DNA of 15,500 nucleotides, taken from positions 1-15,500 of the forward strand of contig DATBMA010000054.1 in NCBI GenBank assembly GCA_036555105.1, read 5' to 3'. How positions within the stretch are numbered: position 1 is the first letter of the stretch; every line of letters begins with the position of its first letter. Origin of the DNA: DATBMA01 sp036555105. Its GTDB lineage: Bacteria; Actinomycetota; Acidimicrobiia; Spongiisociales; ZC4RG35. Below, piece after piece: positions 6,595-11,764 of the stretch. The translations under genes and the position numbers were made by a program. A model generated the notes under the pieces. That model had not been told where the DNA came from and did no database searches. It saw only the letters and a program-made list of their open reading frames with translations.

Positions 6595-6966
6595 ATGGAG
6601 ACACTCGCCGTCGTCGCCCTTGCGGTTGTGGCCGCCCTCCACCTCGGATTCCTCTACCTGGAAATGTTCCTGTGGCAGAAGCCGGCCGGGATGCGGATCT
6701 CACGCCTCGACCCGGCCGATGCGAAGACCACGGCCACACTGGCTGCCAACCAGGGTCTATACAACGGCTTCATCGCAGCCGGGTTGATCTTGGGGATCTT
6801 CGCTTCCGACCCCGTCCCCATCCGGGTCTTCTTCCTCGTCTGTGTGATCGTTGCGGGGCTCTATGGAGCGATCACCGCCGGACGCACGATCCTGTGGGTG
6901 CAGGCAGTGCCTGGCGTCATCGGCCTCGCCCTGGTCCTTGCCGCAGGTCAGCCCTCAGGGCTCTGA
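6595..6966 (+). CDS. DUF1304 family integral membrane protein
   Basis: A 123-residue membrane protein matching DUF1304. Four hydrophobic segments lie near residues 3-24, 55-70, 76-95 and 99-117. The family signatures are LEMFLW (22-27) and ANQGLYNGF (51-59) between helices one and two. Its function is not established in the family. The ATG at 6595 follows a purine-rich GGGAGGGGGAGGA (6570-6582) at a rather long distance of about 12 nt, while CATACT (6583-6588) just before could instead be a -10 element for a near-leaderless mRNA. The gene overlaps the convergent anti-sigma gene by 19 bp at their 3' ends. Confidence 0.85.
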   Translation: METLAVVALAVVAALHLGFLYLEMFLWQKPAGMRISRLDPADAKTTATLAANQGLYNGFIAAGLILGIFASDPVPIRVFFLVCVIVAGLYGAITAGRTILWVQAVPGVIGLALVLAAGQPSGL

Positions 6967-7943
6967 CCCCCAGGGAGGTCCTTCACCACTTTGGGCGACT
7001 CGTATGTGACCGTCGCCATGGGCGTGCCGGCCGACACACCCGAGTCAGGATCCGCCTCCAGAAGGATGCTCTCCTCCGCCAGGAGATAGCCGTCGGGACC
7101 AATCGTGATCGAGTCCCGGGTGGGAACCGGATCCTCGTATGTGATGCCGACGGTGATCGCGCCATCAGCCCGCTGCTCGATGAGGTCGATCTCCAAGGCG
7201 GCCATGACGTCCAAGACCGCGGCACGGAGTTGGGGACTGGGATCGCGTTCCCGCAGCAGGCTGGCGGCAAGCAGGAACAACGCCCGGGTTGTGGGCGGAC
7301 CTCCCCCCTCGGCGGTGAGAGTCTGTTCAAGGCTCCCTCTGAGGTCGTCCGGATCGGTCGGCCAATCCACCGCGATGATCGGGTCGGAGATCCCCGTGAA
7401 CCGGGTGACGGTCGACACACCGACCTGATCCAAGAGGTCGATCCCATGGCGGTAGTAGGCCTCCTCGTCGGCCCCGCTGAAGAACTCGGGCTTGCCAACC
7501 GTTGAGCGCACAACCACCAGCTCAGGGGCACTCCATGCCTCGCGCCTGCTCGTGATCATGTAGGCGACGAACGGTCGCTCCAGGCCGAGATCGCCACCCG
7601 GCCTGACCGTGAGCTCACGTCGTTCGGAGACGGTCAGCACATAGGAGCCGGCGGGAACCTCGAGCGGTTCGGCGGTCTCTGCCGCCCGGGCGACCTGGGA
7701 AAGCACCGCCTGGGCCGACCCGGTGTTCAGTACCGAGAAGGCAACGACGAGGACAACTGCGGCCAACCCGATCGAGAGGGCGATGCCGAGTGACCGACGT
7801 CTACGGACCGGCGCCGGTCGTTTCTGATGCATGGCCATCTCAGCCAGCAACTTCGCCCAAGCCCGCTCCACGGCTTCCTCGGTGGGAATCGGGTGTCGGG
7901 CTTCCTGCCTGAGGATCTCAAGGGGATCGGGTCTGCTGCTCAT
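6948..7943 (-). CDS. Membrane anti-sigma-like protein (CU044_5270 family)
   Basis: A 331-residue single-pass membrane protein encoded directly after an ECF sigma gene, with the start ATG overlapping the sigma stop (ATGA, 4 bp). It has a cytoplasmic N-terminus (1-47) with an acidic helix able to hold the sigma factor, an Arg cluster (47-50), one membrane span (about 51-72) and an extracytoplasmic domain (73-331) rich in beta strands. No zinc anti-sigma HxxxCxxC motif is present. The layout matches the CU044_5270 family, found beside ECF sigma genes across actinobacteria and usually read as an anti-sigma or sigma-linked sensor. Translational coupling to the sigma gene fits this. The ligand sensed outside the cell is unknown. 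Confidence 0.8.
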   Translation of the reverse strand: MSSRPDPLEILRQEARHPIPTEEAVERAWAKLLAEMAMHQKRPAPVRRRRSLGIALSIGLAAVVLVVAFSVLNTGSAQAVLSQVARAAETAEPLEVPAGSYVLTVSERRELTVRPGGDLGLERPFVAYMITSRREAWSAPELVVVRSTVGKPEFFSGADEEAYYRHGIDLLDQVGVSTVTRFTGISDPIIAVDWPTDPDDLRGSLEQTLTAEGGGPPTTRALFLLAASLLRERDPSPQLRAAVLDVMAALEIDLIEQRADGAITVGITYEDPVPTRDSITIGPDGYLLAEESILLEADPDSGVSAGTPMATVTYESPKVVKDLPGGQSPEG

Positions 7944-8512
7944 GGCGCTTCCATGGATTCGCCGATCGGCCTTGCCAGGTTCCCGAGCTTGGCCCTGGCC
8001 CGGCTGAGCCGGGAGCGGACCGTCCCCAAGCCGATGCCGAGAGCCTCGGAGATCTCCGCATAGGAGAGGTCGGCCAGCACGTAAAGAGCCACGACTTCAG
8101 CCTCTTCCTTGCGGAGCGAGCTCATCGCTCTAACGACCAGCGGGCGGGCTGCCAAGGCGTCGAGCCGTGCCGCCGACTCGTCTTCGAACCCGGAGTCTGG
8201 CCGACCGAGGTTGGCCAGTCGGGCATTGGCCCGGTACGAGCGGGCCAGCTTGCGAAAGTGATCGGCGATGAGGTTGGCCGCAATGCCCAGCAGCCACGGC
8301 CTGGCACTGGGATAGCGGAGGTCGAACCGGTCACGATGCGCAAAAGCTCGGCTGAACGTCTCGGAGGCGAGGTCAAGGCCGTCGATGGACCCGACCGTGC
8401 CGACCACGAAACCGAAGACCGAGCCATAGTGACGCCGGAAGATCAGGCCGAAGAGCTCAGGATCATCTCGGGAGGCGGCGACGATCTCGGCGTCAGTGCG
8501 CTCCTCCTTCAT
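7940..8512 (-). CDS. ECF-type RNA polymerase sigma factor
   Basis: A 190-residue sigma-70-family factor of the extracytoplasmic function type. Region 2 (about 16-90) has the core-binding and -10-recognition helices, including ETFSRAF (51-57) and PWLLGIAANLIADHFRK (72-88). Region 4 (about 127-176) carries the helix-turn-helix YAEISEALGIGLGTVRSRL (151-169), which reads the -35 element. No extra C-terminal domain is present. Its stop overlaps the anti-sigma start, and a secreted-protein gene ends 37 bp upstream on the same strand. No clear ribosome binding site precedes the ATG; an AAGGAGGAG stretch lies just inside the coding region instead. A likely regulon member is the upstream secreted-protein gene, whose leader contains a GGAAC-type element. 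Confidence 0.92.
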   Translation of the reverse strand: MKEERTDAEIVAASRDDPELFGLIFRRHYGSVFGFVVGTVGSIDGLDLASETFSRAFAHRDRFDLRYPSARPWLLGIAANLIADHFRKLARSYRANARLANLGRPDSGFEDESAARLDALAARPLVVRAMSSLRKEEAEVVALYVLADLSYAEISEALGIGLGTVRSRLSRARAKLGNLARPIGESMEAP

Positions 8513-8525
8513 TCCCGCAGTTTCA

Positions 8526-8544
8526 CCGCCCGCAAACCGGGCGG
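8526..8544 (-). terminator. Hairpin between secreted-protein and sigma genes
   Basis: CCGCCCG (8526-8532) and CGGGCGG (8538-8544) form a perfect 7-bp stem with a 5-nt loop, 5 nt after the secreted-protein stop and 13 nt before the sigma start. There is no room for a promoter after it. It therefore probably acts as a partial terminator or mRNA-stabilising stem that sets the ratio of secreted protein to sigma factor. Confidence 0.5.
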
Positions 8545-8549
8545 CGAGT

Positions 8550-9089
8550 TCAACTCCCCAGGTAGGCGATCGACTCCGTGCGGTTGCTCATGATCAGCGG
8601 CAGGTTGTCTGTTGTGCCCACTCCAGTCGTATCGGCTGATGCCCCCGATCTGTTCGCCCAGTCGTAGTGGCGAAGCCTCGGGCATCCGTTCCAGGACGAT
8701 GAGATGCGGTTGGACCAAGCGATCGATGTGTTCCAGTAACCACCGTTGCAGTTGCTGCCCACAACCGCGATCGAACTGCCGACCCCATTGAAAGCGTCGA
8801 AGTGGACGCCCAGAGTGAATTGCGACAGCGCCACCTGGACCGAAGCGTCGCCGAAGAGCTCAGGGCCGGTCACAGATGCGAGACCAACTCCCGCGATCGA
8901 CGCCGCCGCCGCACCGAAGGACTCGAAGCAATTCGGGTCTCCGAGCAGCAACTCCCCATCCGTCTCCTGGCCTACGACCTGGACGACACAATGCGACTCC
9001 GCTCTGGCCGGGGCGGCCAGGACCGCCAATGGCGCGGCTACCACGAGCCCGACAAGAGATACGAAAGCAAGGCCACGACCCAACGACAC
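8550..9089 (-). CDS. Secreted protein, beta/gamma-crystallin- or I36-inhibitor-like
   Basis: A 179-residue exported protein starting at GTG 9089. This start is chosen because GGAGG lies 5 nt upstream and a clean signal peptide follows (Arg5, hydrophobic 7-26, cleavage near APARA-ES after residue 30); longer reading upstream runs through non-coding inverted repeats. The mature part has four cysteines (34, 54, 114, 136) that could form two disulfides. Its C-terminal half has paired motifs WSNRIS (125-130) and MSNRTES (167-173), each following a Gly/aromatic strand region (GGYW, HYDWANRSG). This resembles the beta/gamma-crystallin fold seen in microbial calcium-binding proteins and family I36 peptidase inhibitors. 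That assignment is pattern recall, not proven. It lies just upstream of the sigma/anti-sigma pair. Confidence 0.75.
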   Translation of the reverse strand: MSLGRGLAFVSLVGLVVAAPLAVLAAPARAESHCVVQVVGQETDGELLLGDPNCFESFGAAAASIAGVGLASVTGPELFGDASVQVALSQFTLGVHFDAFNGVGSSIAVVGSNCNGGYWNTSIAWSNRISSSWNGCPRLRHYDWANRSGASADTTGVGTTDNLPLIMSNRTESIAYLGS

Positions 9090-9115
9090 GGCAACCTCCA
9101 CAGATTGGCTTGGGG

Positions 9116-9176
9116 TGTATTCGCCGAAGTGCCTTGCCGAGTTCCCGGAACTTTTCCGGCCCTCAAGGCGAATACA
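9116..9176. repeat. Concentric inverted repeat with candidate ECF promoter
   Basis: TGTATTCGCC (9116-9125) and GGCGAATACA (9167-9176) are a perfect 10-bp inverted repeat. A second palindrome, AGTTCCCGGAACT (9140-9152), shares exactly the same centre at 9146. On the minus strand it provides GGAAC (9145-9141), a classic ECF -35, followed after about 16-17 nt by GCGAAT (the left outer arm) as a possible -10. This would give a leader of roughly 20 nt before the secreted-protein start at 9089. Confidence 0.55.
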
Positions 9177-9180
9177 GGAG

Positions 9181-9248
9181 GTCAGAGGCGGGTCGGGAAA
9201 CCGGAAACCTCCTCCACAGGGTCGTGACCTTGCCCGCTCGCCTCTGAC
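9181..9248. repeat. Second 10-bp inverted repeat before the 76-aa gene
   Basis: GTCAGAGGCG (9181-9190) and CGCCTCTGAC (9239-9248) are exactly complementary, separated by 48 nt. The right arm ends 19 bp before the ATG at 9268. It is adjacent to, and separate from, the concentric repeat at 9116-9176. Its role is unknown: operator, RNA stem or remnant of a small element. Confidence 0.45.
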
Positions 9249-9267
9249 GATAAGCAGAAGAACAAAC

Positions 9268-9498
9268 ATGTTGAAGGTCAAGCGCTACCTGGGAAATACC
9301 TCCACCAAAGAACTGCACGACACGGCCGACGAGCGCACGGGTTGCGACCTGGGACGGATCCACCCGTCGAAGCGCCGCTGGTACGACAGTGCCTCCGATG
9401 CCCGGCTCGATTTCCCCTACGCCGACTGCCGATGGTGCATTGGCAGCGAGGTGCGCTTCGATTTGGGACTGGGCGCCTCAGACACGATCCCGCCCTGA
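9268..9498 (+). CDS. 76-aa Cys-containing small protein (KRYLGNTxTKExHD type)
   Basis: A short soluble protein from ATG 9268, preceded by a weak AGAAG site 7 nt upstream. It opens with a strand KRYLGNTSTKELHD (5-18), then TGCDLGRI (24-31), and ends a conserved-looking core with YADCRWCIGS (51-60). Cys26, Cys54 and Cys57, with His17 or His32, could bind zinc. This arrangement matches, from memory, a widespread uncharacterised family with the pattern YLGN-TxTKExH-D...C...DNCxxCLG, which resembles the Ada N-terminal metal-site fold. The open frame continues upstream but lacks sense there, so the ATG is taken as the start. It converges on the SoxR gene with a 5-bp gap. No function is known. Confidence 0.65.
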   Translation: MLKVKRYLGNTSTKELHDTADERTGCDLGRIHPSKRRWYDSASDARLDFPYADCRWCIGSEVRFDLGLGASDTIPP

Positions 9499-9503
9499 AT
9501 CGA

Positions 9504-9947
9504 TCAAGAGCGCAATCCGCGTGCACCCGGTCCGGTCGAGGCCGCCCAGTCGTCGCTGTTCATCAAGCGGCACGATCGTAGGGACAGACAGCCGCAGCCG
9601 ATGCAACCACTCAGGTCGTCTCGTAGCGCCTGCAGGCGGGCGATGCGTTGGTCGAGTGCGTCTCGCCAGCTGTTGGACAGCCGTTCCCAATCCGCCTTGT
9701 CGGGCACGTGATCGGTAGGGAGGGTGGCCAACGCCTCCTCGATCTCGTCCAAGGTGAGGCCGACTTTCTGGGCGGCCCTGATCGTGGCAACCAACCTGAG
9801 GGTGGCCCGCCGATAGCGCCGTTGATTCCCATCCGTTCTCTCGGACTCGATTAGCCCACGCGACTCGTAAAACCGCAGGGCGGAGGTCTTGACCCCGCTC
9901 CGGCGGGCGAGCTCCCCGATCGTGACCCAGTCCTCGAGTTGTCCCAT
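9504..9947 (-). CDS. soxR: SoxR redox-sensing MerR-family regulator
   Basis: A 147-residue MerR-family regulator. The N-terminal winged helix (about 8-50) contains TIGELARRSGVKTSALRFYESRGLI split over the two recognition helices (key residues Arg25, Phe26, Tyr27). A dimerisation helix spans about 82-112. The C-terminal [2Fe-2S] cluster motif is complete: CIGCGC...C with Cys115, Cys118, Cys120 and Cys126 (C-x2-C-x-C-x5-C), the defining SoxR feature. Oxidation of the cluster by redox-cycling compounds untwists the promoter DNA and activates target genes. In actinobacteria SoxR usually answers endogenous redox-active metabolites. The target here is plain: the divergent promoter 25 bp away with a 20-bp palindrome. 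AGGTTA (9958-9963, TAACCT on the minus strand) is a possible -10 for soxR itself, giving a nearly leaderless message. Confidence 0.95.
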   Translation of the reverse strand: MGQLEDWVTIGELARRSGVKTSALRFYESRGLIESERTDGNQRRYRRATLRLVATIRAAQKVGLTLDEIEEALATLPTDHVPDKADWERLSNSWRDALDQRIARLQALRDDLSGCIGCGCLSLRSCRLMNSDDWAASTGPGARGLRS

Positions 9948-9968
9948 GGGCGACGCCAGGTTAGTGCC

Positions 9969-9999
9969 TTGACTTCAAGTTAACTTGAAGTTGTAGCGT
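9969..9999 (+). promoter_or_regulatory. SoxR-type promoter with 20-bp operator palindrome
   Basis: A -35 TTGACT (9969-9974) and -10 TAGCGT (9994-9999) are separated by 19 bp, the over-long spacer that MerR-family activators require. The spacer is filled by a perfect palindrome ACTTCAAGTTAACTTGAAGT (9972-9991), whose core matches the SoxR box of enterobacteria (CAAGTTAACTTG). Transcription should begin near 10006, at the GTG/ATG start of the SDR gene, so the mRNA is probably leaderless. Confidence 0.9.
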
Positions 10000-10004
10000 G
10001 CCCG

Positions 10005-10694
10005 GTGATGGGCACCAGAACCGCTCTGATAACCGGCGCTTCTCGCGGGCTTGGTTACGAACTGGCCAGGGCGCTTTCCGCCTCAGGCTGGTCACTGGTG
10101 GTCGACGGCCGTGATGCAGCGGCGCTAGAGGCGGCGGTGGGGTCATGGGCCGGTGGTGACATCGCCCCCCTCCCCGGAGATGTTGCCGACCCTGCACACC
10201 AGCAGTCGTTGTTCGCCGAAGTGGCGAAGCGGGGACGGCTCGACCTGCTCGTCAACAACGCATCGTCGCTTGGGCCGACGCCCCTGCCCTCACTGGCCGA
10301 CTACCCGCTCGGGCAGCTGCAAGCCGTGCTGGAAGTGAATGTCATCGCCCCGCTCGGGCTCATCCAACTCGCCCTTCCTTGGCTGCGGAAGAGCGGGGGG
10401 CGCATCATCAACATCACCTCGGATGCCGCAGTCGAGGGCTATCCAGGCTGGGGCGGGTACGGCTCATCGAAGGCGGCGCTCGAACAGGCCTCGAGGGTAT
10501 TGGCAGCCGAGGAAGCGGATGTGCGGGTCTACTGGGTCGATCCCGGAGACATGAACACCCGGATGCAGCAGGACGCCTACCCCGGTGAGGACGTGTCCGA
10601 TCGGCCTCCTGCATCCGACAGCGTGCCCGGCCTGCTGTCGCTCATCGAAGGCGCCCTCCCCTCCGGTCGCTACTCCGCGCGGGCACTGCCATGA
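10005..10694 (+). CDS. SDR-family oxidoreductase, first gene of SoxR operon
   Basis: A 229-residue classical short-chain dehydrogenase/reductase, NAD(P)-dependent. It shows the cofactor motif TGASRGLG (10-17), NNAS (84-87) and the catalytic triad Ser139 (NITSDAA), Tyr152 and Lys156 (YGSSK). Asp34 or Arg36 after strand two may set cofactor choice. The start is either GTG 10005 or ATG 10008. The -10 of the SoxR promoter ends at 9999, so the transcript begins about at these codons and translation is likely leaderless. Its end overlaps the QueA-like gene by 4 bp (ATGA), which implies co-translation. It probably reduces a carbonyl or quinone-like compound connected with the redox signal; the substrate is unknown. 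Confidence 0.9.
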   Translation: MMGTRTALITGASRGLGYELARALSASGWSLVVDGRDAAALEAAVGSWAGGDIAPLPGDVADPAHQQSLFAEVAKRGRLDLLVNNASSLGPTPLPSLADYPLGQLQAVLEVNVIAPLGLIQLALPWLRKSGGRIINITSDAAVEGYPGWGGYGSSKAALEQASRVLAAEEADVRVYWVDPGDMNTRMQQDAYPGEDVSDRPPASDSVPGLLSLIEGALPSGRYSARALP

Positions 10695-11731
10695 CCACGT
10701 CGGCCACCATCGAGTTCGTGCTCCCTCCCGCCCTGGAGGCGACCAGACCGCCCGAGGCTCGGGGGATGGAACGTGACGCGGTGCGGATGATGGTGGTGGA
10801 CGCCCGCTCCGGCGGGATCGAGCACAGCAGCTTCGATGCCATCGCCGGCTTTCTGAGTGAAGGGGACGCACTCGTGGTGAATGTGTCTTCCACAGTCCCC
10901 GCCGCTCTGCGAGCAACCGATCGTGGGGGGACTCCGCTGATGGTCCACCTCTCGGTACCCCAACCCGACGGCTTGTGGACGGTGGAAGTGCGGACGCCGG
11001 CCGGACACGGCACGCTGCCCGGGCCCTCACTCAAACCACAGGTCCTTGGCCTGGATGCAGGGGGTTCGATCGAGTTGCTGGCTCGTCGGGTTGGATCGGC
11101 TCGGCTATGGGTGGCCAACCTGCGGCCTTCCCTCAGACTGGACAGCTACCTGGCCGCCCACGGAGGGCCGATTCGGTACGGAGCCAGCGCCGAGCCGCGA
11201 CCTTTGTCCGACTACCAGACCGTGTATGGGATCAAGCCAGGCAGCGCCGAAATGGCCAGCGCCGGCCGGCCCTTCACCCGCCGTCTCTTGATCGAATTGA
11301 TCGCTCGGGGAGTGGAGATCCTCCCGATCGTGCTCCATTGCGGAGTGTCGTCTTTTGAGCAGGGAGAGGCACCCGACCGCGAGCGCTATCGGGTCCCTCC
11401 TGCCACGGCCGATGCCATCAACGCCGTCCACACCCGCGGCAGCCGGGTGATCGCGGTTGGCACGACGGTCGTCCGCGCTCTCGAGACGGTGGCGGACGGC
11501 AAGGGCCGGGTCGGCCCGGGTCACGGCTACACCGATCTGGTGGTTGGACCAGACTCCGAAGTCCGATCAGTCGACGGGCTGATCACCGGCTGGCACGAGC
11601 CCGGCGCCAGCCATTTGGGCATGGTGGAGGCGATGGCAGGAGCCCTGGCTGCCAGATCCATGTACCGGTCGGCTCTCGAACACGGTTACCTTTGGCATCA
11701 ATTTGGAGACAGCTGCCTCATCCTCCGCTGA
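10691..11731 (+). CDS. QueA-like protein (SAM:tRNA ribosyltransferase-isomerase family), divergent
   Basis: A 346-residue homologue of QueA, which transfers and isomerises the ribosyl of S-adenosylmethionine onto preQ1-tRNA to make epoxyqueuosine. Family hallmarks recur in order: LVVNVSSTVPAAL (61-73, for the usual N-D-T-x-V-x-P-A-R-L), DYQTVYG (174-180), AVGTTVVRALET (255-266), the VDGLITGWHEP segment (294-304) and FGDSCLIL (338-345). Several positions depart from QueA: the GLHF of AGLHFT reads GRPF (192-195), the HVGAGTF segment reads HCGVSSF (216-222), and the NFHLP segment reads GWHEP (300-304). No queuosine genes (tgt, queC/D/E/F/G) are nearby. Together with the SoxR control this suggests another acceptor than queuine tRNA. 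It is coupled to the SDR gene and followed 33 bp later by the lyase gene. Confidence 0.85.
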   Translation: MTTSATIEFVLPPALEATRPPEARGMERDAVRMMVVDARSGGIEHSSFDAIAGFLSEGDALVVNVSSTVPAALRATDRGGTPLMVHLSVPQPDGLWTVEVRTPAGHGTLPGPSLKPQVLGLDAGGSIELLARRVGSARLWVANLRPSLRLDSYLAAHGGPIRYGASAEPRPLSDYQTVYGIKPGSAEMASAGRPFTRRLLIELIARGVEILPIVLHCGVSSFEQGEAPDRERYRVPPATADAINAVHTRGSRVIAVGTTVVRALETVADGKGRVGPGHGYTDLVVGPDSEVRSVDGLITGWHEPGASHLGMVEAMAGALAARSMYRSALEHGYLWHQFGDSCLILR

Positions 11732-11764
11732 CACCGGCCGCGACCAGCCTCGCTCGGGCCACCT

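Noticed and set aside
6447..7505. 352-residue plus-strand open frame
   Set aside because: Arg/Gly/His-rich translation without family features, covering the AlkZ-like gene end, the DUF1304 gene and the anti-sigma gene, all of which are convincing.
8746..9267. Upstream extension of the 76-aa protein's frame
   Set aside because: It runs antisense to the secreted-protein gene and through the repeats, with no recognisable protein features before Met at 9268.
9090..9281. Longer N-terminus for the secreted protein, starting at 9281
   Set aside because: The extra 64 residues run through two inverted repeats and would bury the signal peptide; GTG 9089 has GGAGG at ideal spacing.
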